Of a DNA stretch of 64,000 bases, positions 1-8,823 are shown in pieces (within the stretch, counting starts at the first letter, position 1; the number at the start of each line of letters is the position of its first letter). The stretch spans positions 1 through 64,000 of the forward strand of contig JAMLHJ010000015.1 of NCBI GenBank assembly GCA_023957245.1. The letters are read 5' to 3'. The stretch is from Chitinophagales bacterium (GTDB lineage: Bacteria; Bacteroidota; Bacteroidia; Chitinophagales; JADIYW01). Under the pieces are notes generated by a model, which ran no database searches, was not told the origin of the DNA, and was given only the letters and a program-made list of their open reading frames with translations. Position numbers and translations under genes: made by a program.

Positions 1-63
1 CCATTCCTAATTCATAATTCATAATTCGTCATTCCTAATTCATAATTCCTAATTCATAATTGA
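1..63. repeat. AT-rich AATTCATAATT-type short repeats
   Basis: The stretch is built from near-identical 10-12 base words (AATTCATAATT, AATTCGTCATT, CCTAATTCATAATT) directly downstream of the Mod stop codon. The same word family recurs at about 2285-2320 and 3958-4015, always next to genes of the type III restriction locus. No spacer/repeat periodicity of a CRISPR array is present. It looks like a low-complexity intergenic repeat. Its function is unknown. Confidence 0.7.
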
Positions 64-2088
64 TTACACCACTCGCATTTCCGTATTTGGAGCCAACTGT
101 TTCAACAATTGTTTTACATTTTCCTTGGCGGTATCGTCTTTGAAGCCCTTGTCGCGGAAAACGATACGCAAAGCTTGGTCTTTTGCCACTTCTTTGGCAA
201 AGGCTTCGTCTATTTCGGTATCAAAACAGCAGTACAGCGAATTGCCAGCTACGGCAAATACTTCTTTGCCGGCAATGGTTTTGCGCTCAATGGGTAAGGA
301 CAATTCTAAGCCCCAATCCAGCATGATTTGAGTGACCAAATCTTCGGCACTGCGGTCTGGTTTTACATTGTCGGCAAATAGATCTAAGTTGGCTTGTTGG
401 TAATCTTGTGGTTTGTAATACACCTCTTGCATATTGGAAGAATCTAGGCGATAGACACGGAAACCAAAGTCTGGACCATGATTTTCTTGATTGGTTGGAT
501 GAGCAGGATTATTTTTGTCTGAATTATCTTGATTTTTATCGGAAAATAAATTTTGCGAATCCTTTTTATCTTGTGAATCTTGGTTAAGACGAATTTGCTT
601 TGCTGCTCTTCGTATTCTTTCTTTCCCTATTTCACAGATGTTTTTGTAACCCGCTTTGTAGGCTTCGCTTTTTTCATCGGTGGCTTCGGGTAGCTGTACC
701 ATGATGTATTTTCTATTGCCGGGCACTGAGCCTGTCGAAGTGTCTGCATTGAGTTGCATCACCGCATGGGCGGTGGTGGCGGAACCTGAAAAGAAATCGA
801 GGATGATGTCGTTGGAATTTAATCCTATAGAAATAAAGTCAGAAATTAATGATATAGGTTTGGGGTTATCAAATAATCTTCCGTCAAATAACTTTTGTAA
901 AATAGAAGTACCGTTTCCACTACTATATTCTGGTTTATAAAATAAAGATTTAGCTTTTTTGCCATTTTTTAAATCTTCTAAAAGTCTTTGTTTTTTATAA
1001 AAGGTTATGCCATTATTAGTTTGTTTAATAATAAATTCATTTAAAGTTTCATTTAAAAATTCAGGTGAACGTCGCCATGACATTTCCTTACCATTTGAAG
1101 TTTTAGGATAAACTATATAATCATTTTCATTGTTTTTCTTCAGTGAAATTGATTTTAAATCATTTGAAACATAAATAGGATAATATCCTTTGGGTCGTTT
1201 TTCTCTAGCTCCCGCCTCTCCTGTTCTCATTAAAGTTGCACCTTGTTTGTATGCTCCCAATTCATCAAAAGAAGAATATTCTTTTTCATCTTCTTTATCT
1301 AATGGAATTCCATTTAAATCTGAAATTGATATTTTTGATTTTGCATAAACAATAGTGAATTCATGTGTTCCAGAAAATCCGAATTCATCATTATTACCTT
1401 TTAAATTCATAATTGTAGGTAAACATCCTACAAAATTCTCTTCCCCAAAAATCTCATCACAAATTTTGCGTAGGTTATGCACTTCATTATCATCAATAGA
1501 AATAAAAATAACGCCATCTTCTGTTAAAAGATTTCTTGCCAGTTTTAATCTTGGGTACATCATGCTCAGCCAATCGCTGTGGTAGCGGCCGCTGGTTTCT
1601 GGGTTGGCTTGCAGGCGTTGTCCGTATTCGTCTTTTTGTCCGCTCTCAAAGAGTTCTTCTTCGCTGCTTCGGGCAAAATTGTCTTTATACACAAAATCTT
1701 TTCCGGTATTGTAGGGCGGGTCTATGTAGATCATCTTAATCTTGTTCAGGTAAGATTCTTGCAATAGTTTCAGCACTTCCAGGTTATCGCCTTCTATGTA
1801 GATGTTTTGGGTGGTGTCAAAGTCCACGCTGTCTTCACGCACCGGTCTTAGGGTGTTGGTGGTGGGTAGGTTGGCGGTAACTATGGCTTCGCGTTTGCCG
1901 GGCCACTCCAGTCGGTAGCGTTCTTTGTTGCCCTCTACAATTTCGGTAGAGAGTTCTTGTTTTAATAAATCAAAGTCAATGCGTTTTCCTTCTGCGGTTT
2001 CGGTAAGGCAGTTGGGGAAAAGTGCGGCTATTTTATCGATGTTCATAGCGCTTATATCGGGGGATTGAAGGTCTAATTTATCGTTCAT
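64..2088 (-). CDS. mod: Type III restriction-modification DNA methyltransferase (Mod)
   Basis: This 674-residue protein is an N6-adenine (beta-class) methyltransferase and would be the modification and recognition subunit of a type III restriction system. The catalytic motif DPPYNTGKDF is near residue 123. The AdoMet-binding motif FFSGSATTAHAV is near residue 435, after the target-recognition region, as expected for the beta arrangement. The C-terminal helper region follows GNRKYIMVQLPE. Two oddities stand out. Residues about 180-420 are encoded by very AT-rich DNA while both flanks are GC-richer, and a Q/D/K/N-rich linker lies around residues 510-545. A short REP-like insertion adds residues just before GNRKYIM. 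It is the last gene of a minus-strand cluster with Res upstream. The family assignment is secure; the recognised sequence is unknown. Confidence 0.95.
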   Translation of the reverse strand: MNDKLDLQSPDISAMNIDKIAALFPNCLTETAEGKRIDFDLLKQELSTEIVEGNKERYRLEWPGKREAIVTANLPTTNTLRPVREDSVDFDTTQNIYIEGDNLEVLKLLQESYLNKIKMIYIDPPYNTGKDFVYKDNFARSSEEELFESGQKDEYGQRLQANPETSGRYHSDWLSMMYPRLKLARNLLTEDGVIFISIDDNEVHNLRKICDEIFGEENFVGCLPTIMNLKGNNDEFGFSGTHEFTIVYAKSKISISDLNGIPLDKEDEKEYSSFDELGAYKQGATLMRTGEAGAREKRPKGYYPIYVSNDLKSISLKKNNENDYIVYPKTSNGKEMSWRRSPEFLNETLNEFIIKQTNNGITFYKKQRLLEDLKNGKKAKSLFYKPEYSSGNGTSILQKLFDGRLFDNPKPISLISDFISIGLNSNDIILDFFSGSATTAHAVMQLNADTSTGSVPGNRKYIMVQLPEATDEKSEAYKAGYKNICEIGKERIRRAAKQIRLNQDSQDKKDSQNLFSDKNQDNSDKNNPAHPTNQENHGPDFGFRVYRLDSSNMQEVYYKPQDYQQANLDLFADNVKPDRSAEDLVTQIMLDWGLELSLPIERKTIAGKEVFAVAGNSLYCCFDTEIDEAFAKEVAKDQALRIVFRDKGFKDDTAKENVKQLLKQLAPNTEMRVV
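724..742. repeat. REP-like palindromic word inside the mod coding sequence
   Basis: The plus-strand word CACTGAGCCTGTCGAAGTG matches the CTTCGACAGGCTCAG-type repeat seen in the intergenic regions at about 11890-11945, 12287-12310 and 44340-44385. Here it lies in frame inside mod and contributes residues TSTGSVP between NAD and GNRKYIM. In related Mod proteins, as I recall them, only a short acidic turn precedes that block, so this looks like an in-frame insertion of a dispersed repeat. Confidence 0.55.
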
Positions 2089-2102
2089 GTTTATTTTTTT
2101 TT

Positions 2103-2161
2103 ACCACATAGGTACATAGGTTTTTGTTTTTTTCTATGTGAATTCTATGTTTCTATGTGGT
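2103..2161. repeat. ACCACATAGG...CTATGTGGT hairpin repeat, copy 1
   Basis: The arms ACCACATAGGTACATAGG and CTATGTTTCTATGTGGT can pair, giving a T-rich imperfect hairpin of about 60 bases. The element sits between mod and the yhcG-like gene. Related copies follow at 2196-2255, in degenerate form at about 3389-3460, and at 3893-3950, so every gap between the genes downstream of res carries at least one. They could act as RNA processing, attenuation or termination hairpins, or be a miniature mobile repeat. Which of these applies is not known. Confidence 0.75.
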
Positions 2162-2195
2162 TTATATTCATAATTTATGTGTTTTGTTTTTTTTT

Positions 2196-2255
2196 ACCAC
2201 ATAGGTACATAGGTTTTTGTTTTTTTTCTATGTGAATTTTATGTTTCTATGTGGT
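2196..2255. repeat. ACCACATAGG...CTATGTGGT hairpin repeat, copy 2
   Basis: This is an almost exact tandem duplicate of the element at 2103-2161, including the trailing TTTATATTCATAATTTATG. The tandem arrangement suggests recent duplication by slippage or unequal recombination. Confidence 0.75.
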
Positions 2256-2320
2256 TTATATTCATAATTTATGTTGTTTCCTAAATTCTAATTAAATAAA
2301 AATTCATAATTCGTAATTGA

Positions 2321-3331
2321 TTATTCATGATTTGGGTGATCTAATTTTTCTATTTCTTTTTTCACTTCATCAATCAACTGTTGTTCTGTGGGCAAATACA
2401 ATTGGTATTTACTGGCAATGATGGTGTTGTTATTAGTGGGCAAGGATATTTTTACAACGGCATCGTTTTTATCCGTACAAAGCAAGATGCCAATGCTTGG
2501 GTTTTCAAAATCTTGTTTCTCATAGCGGTCATAGTAGTTGACATACATTTGTAATTGTCCTAGATTTTCGTGTGTGAGTTTTGTCGTTTTAATTTCTATA
2601 AGCACAAAGCATTGCAACAGTCTATTGTAAAAAACAAGATCTACAAAAAACTCATCACCGTCGATATGAATGCGTTTTTGCCTTGCCACAAATGAAAATC
2701 CATTTCCTAACTCAAGAATAAATTCTTGTAAATGGGTAATGATAGCGGTTTCTAAATCTTTTTCGTAATAAGCAGTTTCTCTTCGCAAGCCCAAAAATTC
2801 GAGAATCATCGGATCCTTGATAATTTCTTTGGCATTTGTTGGTGTTTTTTCTTCACGAGCGACAGCCAATACAGATGCAACATCATTACTCATCAATAAT
2901 CGTTCAAACAATTGGCTGTTAATTTGCCTTTCTAACTGTCTGGCTGACCAATTATTTTTCTCGGTTTCAGCGATGTAAAAATCTCTTTTATCTGGGTTAT
3001 CAATACGAATAAGCATCCTATAATGGGTCCAGCTGAATTGCGTACGCAGTGCGTTCGCAATTGGAAAAGTACGATAGAACTGTCTGTTCATCTCTAATTG
3101 CCTAACAGAAAAACCACTTCCAAACTGAGGTTGAAACTCATCCGAAATAGTTTTAATTAAAAAAGTGCCATAAGCTGCCCTCTCCTCACCTTGTTGTTCT
3201 TCTTCAAATATCAGCTTACCAATTTGCCAATACATCAGCATCCGCTCCGTATCTACTCTACGCACAGCATTGCTGCGAGCCGTATTGACGATAATGAGTA
3301 TCTGTTGAAATATATCTTTTTTAATTTCCAT
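2321..3331 (-). CDS. YhcG/DUF1016-family PDDEXK nuclease-like protein
   Basis: The protein has about 336 residues. The N-terminal DUF1016 region carries the conserved YWQIGKLIFEEEQQG and FSVRQLEMNRQFY segments. The C-terminal PDDEXK-type nuclease fold includes DLVFYNRLLQCFVLIEIKTT, where the Asp and the E-x-K are the expected metal-binding residues. I place the start at the internal Met of MEIKKDIFQ, because the preceding 12 codons lie in AT-rich sequence next to an intergenic repeat. Proteins of this family are frequently found in restriction loci, but their exact role is not established. It sits between the GxxExxY gene and mod on the same strand, consistent with being an accessory nuclease of this type III locus. 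Confidence 0.88.
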   Translation of the reverse strand: MEIKKDIFQQILIIVNTARSNAVRRVDTERMLMYWQIGKLIFEEEQQGEERAAYGTFLIKTISDEFQPQFGSGFSVRQLEMNRQFYRTFPIANALRTQFSWTHYRMLIRIDNPDKRDFYIAETEKNNWSARQLERQINSQLFERLLMSNDVASVLAVAREEKTPTNAKEIIKDPMILEFLGLRRETAYYEKDLETAIITHLQEFILELGNGFSFVARQKRIHIDGDEFFVDLVFYNRLLQCFVLIEIKTTKLTHENLGQLQMYVNYYDRYEKQDFENPSIGILLCTDKNDAVVKISLPTNNNTIIASKYQLYLPTEQQLIDEVKKEIEKLDHPNHE

Positions 3332-3388
3332 TATTTTTAATTTCAAATATGAATATTCTTTAATCACATGGTTTTATTCGTTTATTTT

Positions 3389-3460
3389 TCTATGTGGTTT
3401 ATATTGACAATTCATGTTGTTTGTTTTTTTACCACATAGGTACATAGGTTTTTATGTGGT
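3389..3460. repeat. Degenerate copy of the ACCACATAGG/CTATGTGGT repeat
   Basis: The half element CTATGTGGTTTATATT (3389 on) is followed by a compact hairpin ACCACATAGGTACATAGG...TATGTGGT (3431-3460). It lies between the GxxExxY gene and the yhcG-like gene and is a rearranged copy of the repeat at 2103-2161. Confidence 0.65.
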
Positions 3461-3469
3461 AATATTTTT

Positions 3470-3877
3470 TTAAGATAATTCACTAAAGTATTTATTTACG
3501 AATGTTTTCTGTCCTTCCTTAAAAATATTACTACAATTGAAATTTATCAAGATGCCTTTTGGTGCTTTTAGAAGGTTCATATAGTTCAGAAGCTGCGCTT
3601 CATGAACCGGATGCAACTCTTGAACTGCTTTTAATTCGACTACCAAATAATTTTCTATAAATAAATCACAGCGAAAGTCAATATTCAGACTATTCTCTTT
3701 ATACATTACGGGGATAATCATCTCTGTCTGAAAGTTTAATTTTCTAATTTTCAATTCCTCGATCATACATTGATGATAAACACTTTCGAGCAAACCTCGC
3801 CCCATAATTTTATGTACCTCAATTGCTGCACCCAAAACTTGATAGGTTAAATCGTCTATGTATTTTTTTGTAAGCAT
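3470..3877 (-). CDS. GxxExxY protein (PDDEXK-fold family)
   Basis: This 135-residue protein shows the eponymous motif GLLESVY near residue 28, then the nuclease-like core DFRCDLFIENYLVVELKAV and the C-terminal ALLNYMNLLK-type helix (here QLLNYMNLLKAPKG). GxxExxY proteins are predicted PDDEXK-superfamily nucleases of unsettled function, common in Bacteroidota. I start at the Met of MLTKKYIDD (3877). An upstream in-frame Met exists at 3907, but the extra ten codons would come from the intergenic hairpin repeat. Its position between res and the yhcG-like gene makes it an accessory gene of the restriction locus. Confidence 0.88.
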   Translation of the reverse strand: MLTKKYIDDLTYQVLGAAIEVHKIMGRGLLESVYHQCMIEELKIRKLNFQTEMIIPVMYKENSLNIDFRCDLFIENYLVVELKAVQELHPVHEAQLLNYMNLLKAPKGILINFNCSNIFKEGQKTFVNKYFSELS

Positions 3878-3892
3878 CTTATTTATTTTTTT

Positions 3893-3950
3893 ACCACATA
3901 GGTACATAGGTTTTTTCTTTTTCTATGTGAGTTATATGTTTCTATGTGGT
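3893..3950. repeat. ACCACATAGG...CTATGTGGT hairpin repeat, copy 4
   Basis: This is the same element as at 2103-2161, with arms ACCACATAGGTACATAGG and CTATGTGGT, located between res and the GxxExxY gene. It is followed at about 3958-4015 by the AATTCATAATT / AATTCGTAATT word repeats that also flank the other genes of this locus. Confidence 0.75.
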
Positions 3951-4015
3951 TTATCTTCTTAATTCGTAATTCATAATTCCTAATTCCCAATTCCTAATTC
4001 GTAATTCATAATTAA

Positions 4016-7000
4016 TCACTTCAACTCCGCCACTTCTAACAGTTTACTATAATTACTGATCACATCAAATTTCACTTCGCCATTGCTGATGGTTTTAAAA
4101 TGCTCTTTGGCACAATGGATTTTCAGGGCTTCTACGCTTCTCAAATCATTGATGTTATCAGAGCCTTTGGTTTCGGCTACAAAATAAATATGTTTTACTT
4201 TTTCGTTGTCTAACACTATTGCCCAGTCGGGGCTGTAATTGGCTACCGGTGTGGCAATATAAAAACCTTTGGGCAGCTTGGCATAAACAACAACTTCTGT
4301 GGCTTGTTCCAAATTTCGGGTAAACTCGCGTTCTATCTGCGAATCGGTTTCCAAATAATCGTAAATGTGTTTTTGGAGCAACTCGTTGGTTCGCAATACG
4401 CTTTGGGTATTGGTAAACACGGTTTTGGCATCAAAAGCAGCATCGGTTTTATGGTAGGCTATGTTGTTGATGATGAGCGAAGCTTTGGTTTCATTGATGA
4501 GTTTGGCCGATTTGGCTATGAACTCTTCAGGGTTTTTTCTGAACAGCGCAAAGGTATTGGGACTTAGCTTTTTCAGAATTTCTACCACCGTGCTTCTTTT
4601 CAAATTGGTAAGTGCTTCTATTTCGCCCACCATATCGTAAGCTACTTGGGTGTATAAATCTGAACTAAGTTTTTTAGAATCGGTTTTGGTGATGCTGATG
4701 GCAGTACCTTCTTTCAATTCTTCTTTAGAGATTTCCTCTTTCTGTCCACCGGTTTTTATTTCGTAACGGCGTTCGGAAATATGCAAATCGGCATTCAATC
4801 TAATCGTACTTTCATTAATTAATTTTTCGGTATCAAAGTTGACTTCATAGACGGTTTTTAGACTGATTTTTTTCCAGAGTTCTTGAAATTCTTTTTTGGC
4901 AAAATTTTTATTGACGACAAGGTTCATGGTTTTCCTTTCGTCTTCGGCTTTGATGCCATCGCCATTGTACACTGATTGCAGCAACTGGGCTACCGCAGTG
5001 GCATAAGCAGTAAGGGTTTCGGGTACAGGCACTTCATTTTTTTCGATAAGGATTTTGCCATCGGCGGTGATTTTATCGTCCTCATCTAGGATGTCGTGTT
5101 TGTACAAAAATTTATTGAGTTTTTTGGCTTCGTCATCGGTCAAACGCAGGGTTTCGCCCAATTCGTTGGTCAGCACTTTGCCCAGGAAGAATTTGGTATC
5201 GGCTTTCACCGGTCTTTCTTTCAGCGATTTGGCAATTTCGGTTTGTAGGCCTTTGGCAAAATCTTCATAACTTTCGGAAGCGATGACGGTGAGCACATTC
5301 ACTTGATGCACTTGCTCGCCCAGGAGTTCAAAATCTTGACGAACGCCGTGTTTATCCACACACAAACGCATACCACGCCCTACCTCTTGTCGGCGGCGGG
5401 TTTGGCTACCAGCATCTATATTTTTGAGTGCACAGATTTGGAAAACATTGGGATTGTCCCAACCTTCTTTGAGTGCCGAGTGGGAAAAGATAAAACGGGT
5501 AGGCTCTTCAAAACTCAAAAGCCTTTCTTTGTCTTTCATGATTAAATCATAAGCCGATACATCATCCGAATCTTCGCTACCTCTTTTGATGGTAGAATCT
5601 ACAGGGCGGCCTTTTTTGTCGATGGAGAAATATCCGTTGTGTACTCTGTCGGCATCATCGCGTTGTAAATAACCCAAATAAGAACCGGGAGCATAAGCTT
5701 TGTGCGCTTTATGGGCATCGGTTTCTAATACAAAATCGTTGTAGTCTTGAGAGAAAAGATCCATAAATTCATGAACAACTTTTCGGTATTCTTCTTCAAA
5801 GATCTGAGCGTATTCGCCTAATTCTTCTTCGCCCATCTCGTTATAGCGTCTGTATTTTTCTACCGAATCGATAAAAAATAAGGACAATACTTTGATGCCT
5901 TTATCAAAAAGCGCTTTTTCTTTGTGCAAATGGGAGAGTATGGTTTCGCGAATCTGAATGCGACGAAAAACCAATTCGTCATTATCATTCAACACATCAC
6001 CGGGGTAAATATCTTGTCCATTGATGACGATTTTATTTTTATAACCATCAATTTCAGTAATCAAACAGTTTTGATACGCTGGAATGCCACCAGAAATTTC
6101 GAACAAATCGGTACCCTGAGCTAGTTTTTCACGCACCCTTTTCACCCCGTTGCCACTTCGTTTTTCATATTCCAAATACGCCAATGGCGGCTTGTTGGCA
6201 GAAAGTACAATTTGCTCTAGGTACAGGTAACCGGTAGTTCCAGAAGAGCCTTTGAGGTTGATGCCTTTGACTTGGATTTTCTTTACCAGCTTTTTGTTGT
6301 AGGCATCGAGTGCATCTAAACGGAAAATTTTATTGTATTCTTCCACATGGGTGGCAGAATAACGAAGGGTGAAAAGTGGTCTGAAATCTGCCATGCTCGT
6401 AAGGGTTGCAGAACCTTCACGCCCGGCAGATTGTGGCTCATCTATGATGATGATGGGATTGGTTTGTGCTATAATATCAATGGGTTTACGCGAACCAAAC
6501 TGATCTAACTCTTGGTAAATTCTTCGGGCATCGGCACCACGAGCAGCGAAAGCTTGGGTATTGATGACCATCACAGAAATACGGCTATCACTGGCAAAAG
6601 TTTCAATATCTTGCGGACGGGAAGAGTTGTAAATAAACGGCGTAATCTTATGACCATAAATCTCTTGAAAATGCTCTTGTGTCAATTCAAAAGATTTGAA
6701 AACCCCTTCACGAATGGCGATGCTTGGCACGATGATGATGAACTTGCTCCAGCCGTATTTTTTATGCAAATCGTACATGGTACGGATATAGGTATAAGTT
6801 TTCCCGGTACCGGTTTCCATTTCTATGGTGAAATTAGGTCCGATATTTGCACCTTTTACCGTATCTAATTTTTGATTTTCTATGAGATAATGTGCTCTTT
6901 GAGTACCTACAATATTTTCAAGTAATTGGGTTTCGGTAATCTGAATGGCCGTATTTCGGTAACCAATCAATTCATCTACACCAAAATCTAGGGTGCTTAT

Positions 7001-7150
7001 TCCGCTAGCTTGCTCTTTGGCCTTTCTGAGAATATCACTTGCTTTTTCAAGTGTAAAATGATTGGTTTTCAAGGTTTGTCCTTCAAAACATTTCTGTACG
7101 GCTTCTACAGCTTGTAATTGAAAATTTTGTTCTTTAAATTGAAGTTTCAT
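4016..7150 (-). CDS. res: Type III restriction enzyme, Res subunit
   Basis: This 1044-residue protein is the helicase/endonuclease subunit of a type III restriction system. Walker A is METGTGKTYTYIRTMYDL near residue 112, the DEAD-like box is IIIIDEPQSAGREG near residue 235, and the helicase C-terminal motif RRRQEVGRGMRLCVD is near residue 595. The C-terminal region has the PDDEXK nuclease pattern (DWAIVLDNEKVKHIYFVAETKG). Length and order agree with full-length Res proteins. The XRE gene ends 8 bases upstream, so the two are probably co-transcribed. The partner methyltransferase (mod) lies about 2 kb downstream, separated by two accessory nuclease genes; in simple type III loci mod and res are adjacent. 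Confidence 0.95.
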   Translation of the reverse strand: MKLQFKEQNFQLQAVEAVQKCFEGQTLKTNHFTLEKASDILRKAKEQASGISTLDFGVDELIGYRNTAIQITETQLLENIVGTQRAHYLIENQKLDTVKGANIGPNFTIEMETGTGKTYTYIRTMYDLHKKYGWSKFIIIVPSIAIREGVFKSFELTQEHFQEIYGHKITPFIYNSSRPQDIETFASDSRISVMVINTQAFAARGADARRIYQELDQFGSRKPIDIIAQTNPIIIIDEPQSAGREGSATLTSMADFRPLFTLRYSATHVEEYNKIFRLDALDAYNKKLVKKIQVKGINLKGSSGTTGYLYLEQIVLSANKPPLAYLEYEKRSGNGVKRVREKLAQGTDLFEISGGIPAYQNCLITEIDGYKNKIVINGQDIYPGDVLNDNDELVFRRIQIRETILSHLHKEKALFDKGIKVLSLFFIDSVEKYRRYNEMGEEELGEYAQIFEEEYRKVVHEFMDLFSQDYNDFVLETDAHKAHKAYAPGSYLGYLQRDDADRVHNGYFSIDKKGRPVDSTIKRGSEDSDDVSAYDLIMKDKERLLSFEEPTRFIFSHSALKEGWDNPNVFQICALKNIDAGSQTRRRQEVGRGMRLCVDKHGVRQDFELLGEQVHQVNVLTVIASESYEDFAKGLQTEIAKSLKERPVKADTKFFLGKVLTNELGETLRLTDDEAKKLNKFLYKHDILDEDDKITADGKILIEKNEVPVPETLTAYATAVAQLLQSVYNGDGIKAEDERKTMNLVVNKNFAKKEFQELWKKISLKTVYEVNFDTEKLINESTIRLNADLHISERRYEIKTGGQKEEISKEELKEGTAISITKTDSKKLSSDLYTQVAYDMVGEIEALTNLKRSTVVEILKKLSPNTFALFRKNPEEFIAKSAKLINETKASLIINNIAYHKTDAAFDAKTVFTNTQSVLRTNELLQKHIYDYLETDSQIEREFTRNLEQATEVVVYAKLPKGFYIATPVANYSPDWAIVLDNEKVKHIYFVAETKGSDNINDLRSVEALKIHCAKEHFKTISNGEVKFDVISNYSKLLEVAELK

Positions 7151-7157
7151 GAATGTT

Positions 7158-7355
7158 TTACTTACTCGAGTTAATCAATTCTTTTACATCTACATCCAAC
7201 AGTTTGGCAATGGCTAAAAATGTTTCTATTGACGGTTGGATTTCATTGGTTACCCAACGGGAAACAGAAACTTCACTTTTCCCCAATTGCTCCGCTAACC
7301 ACTTGTTGGTTTTACTTTTTTCGGTAAGAATAACTTTTAACCTATTGATTTTCAT
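7158..7355 (-). CDS. XRE-family helix-turn-helix regulator
   Basis: This is a 65-residue single-domain DNA-binding protein. The HTH is visible as TNKWLAEQLGKSEVSVSRWV followed by PSIETFLAIAKLLDVDVKELI, the typical Cro/CI-like signature. It is the first gene of the minus-strand restriction operon and ends 8 bases before the res start. This is the position of a controller-type regulator that would delay or tune expression of the restriction subunit. No operator could be identified with confidence in the roughly 170-base upstream gap. Confidence 0.9.
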   Translation of the reverse strand: MKINRLKVILTEKSKTNKWLAEQLGKSEVSVSRWVTNEIQPSIETFLAIAKLLDVDVKELINSSK

Positions 7356-7529
7356 AGATTGTTATTTGATTAACATAAAACGATAAATATAAAAATAAAA
7401 GTTATCCTATTTATACGAGTTTTGGATGCGATTAATGCTAAACTAAAAATTGTCTAAATTAGTTTGAAGATATATTGTATCAGTATTTTTTTGCACTAAT
7501 GTTGTACTTGCTGCATATAAAAAATCCCC

Positions 7530-7802
7530 TTACTCATTAAGCAATTCATTTATCGCCTTAGCCAAGTCAATATCTTTCTCAGTTATCTGATTGTGTTGAT
7601 CATGAGTCTGTAGCCAAATTTCTACAGTATGATAAGTATTTTTCCATGTCGGATGATGGTCTGACTTTTCTGCCAAAATAGCTACTTGAGTCATGAACCC
7701 AAATGCTTGAACAAAATCTTTAAAAACAATCTTTCTGTAAAGGCCATTCTCTGTAACCTGCCAATTATTCTCAATATCCACTTCCATAAAACTTCCATTC
7801 AT
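7530..7802 (-). CDS. Pterin-4-alpha-carbinolamine dehydratase
   Basis: This 90-residue protein has the DCoH/PhhB fold signature [21 protein letters not shown], with the paired histidines that bind the carbinolamine, and the C-terminal [16 protein letters not shown] helix. The enzyme dehydrates 4a-hydroxytetrahydropterin during recycling of the pterin cofactor of aromatic amino-acid hydroxylases, or acts in related pterin metabolism. Its length is normal for the family. It lies 24 bases after an MpaB-like gene on the same strand, so the two may share a transcript. No aromatic amino-acid hydroxylase is in this window. Confidence 0.92.
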   Translation of the reverse strand: MNGSFMEVDIENNWQVTENGLYRKIVFKDFVQAFGFMTQVAILAEKSDHHPTWKNTYHTVEIWLQTHDQHNQITEKDIDLAKAINELLNE

Positions 7803-7826
7803 TAATATTCTACTAAAAAATACTCC

Positions 7827-8711
7827 TTATTTATTGCTCGAACGATGAGGATAAGGGCATTTTGCAACTATTTTCTCAGGGCCAATTTCTTCCATCTGAT
7901 AACCATCTTTATAATACTTACGTTTTGCCATGGTACTTCGATAGAATGGCTGACTCCTAGGCACTAGACTTTCTAAAAAACTCCTAGTTCTTAATGCGTT
8001 CATTACAAAATCACGTATAGGTTTGGCTGGTTCAGGATGATGAAATGCCGCTAATAAATGAGGTTCCATTAACGCATGAATAAATGGGCGGAAAGTGTCA
8101 AATAAATTTTCAGGGAGATACCAACCAAGATACATATTCTCGGTAGCATTAGCCAAGAGAACATTATGCTCGCTATATCTGAAATTATTTTTCTCGTAAT
8201 CAATATGAAATTTCTCTAAAGCTTCGTAAGTATCAGGTATATTTTGAATACCCATTGCTTCTCCAATCTCTAACCAAACATAATATAATGCCAACTCTTC
8301 ACTACGTATTAATTTCCTATATCCAAATTTATTAATCCACCTCCTACTATCGAAAACAAATGTTGTCAACACATAAATATATTCATCATTAGAAATTTTA
8401 AATTGCTGATGAATCCAATTCATTCTATCTAAGGCTTCTTTCCCCTTGCCTTCTTTTAATCCATGTTCTATTATAAGACTTAATAGTATATCTGTATCAT
8501 CATAACGTTTCTCTGTATTCCTCTCTAACTCTCTAGTCTGATGCAAAACCTTAGATATAGATGGAACGGCATAAGTTTTATATAAAGCCAATTCTAATGC
8601 CCGCTCCGCATCCCAAGGAAATTCATAAAACAAAGCAAGACGAACGATTTCCCAATAATCTTTTTTAGGATCAAGTTTTTTTATCTTTTTAAATACCTTA
8701 CTTTCAAACAT
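7827..8711 (-). CDS. MpaB-like/DUF2236-type oxygenase-family protein
   Basis: The protein has 294 residues, no signal peptide and mostly helical predicted character. The segment RMNWIHQQFKISNDEYIYVLTTFVFD, followed by YRKLIRSEELALYYVWLEIGEAMG, resembles the conserved core of the MpaB-like (DUF2236) putative oxygenases. These carry a histidine near a ligand pocket and an Asp/Arg-containing helix. The C-terminus is basic. Substrate and reaction are unknown. It is the first gene of a possible two-gene unit with the pterin dehydratase downstream. The family call rests on motif resemblance only; a generic hypothetical protein is the alternative. Confidence 0.55.
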   Translation of the reverse strand: MFESKVFKKIKKLDPKKDYWEIVRLALFYEFPWDAERALELALYKTYAVPSISKVLHQTRELERNTEKRYDDTDILLSLIIEHGLKEGKGKEALDRMNWIHQQFKISNDEYIYVLTTFVFDSRRWINKFGYRKLIRSEELALYYVWLEIGEAMGIQNIPDTYEALEKFHIDYEKNNFRYSEHNVLLANATENMYLGWYLPENLFDTFRPFIHALMEPHLLAAFHHPEPAKPIRDFVMNALRTRSFLESLVPRSQPFYRSTMAKRKYYKDGYQMEEIGPEKIVAKCPYPHRSSNK

Positions 8712-8823
8712 TTACTAAAGTTATTCAATAAAAACAACAATGTAAATAGTTCTACTTTCTATAAGCTCTTTAAAATTTTAATGAACACAATTCCTTTTTT
8801 TGAAGTTATCTTTTTAAATCACA

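Noticed and set aside
1..63. Possible CRISPR-like repeats
   Set aside because: The words are only 10-12 bases long and contiguous, without unique spacers.
4304..6868. Plus-strand open frames of up to 118 codons across res
   Set aside because: Antisense shadows of a well-supported 1044-codon gene.
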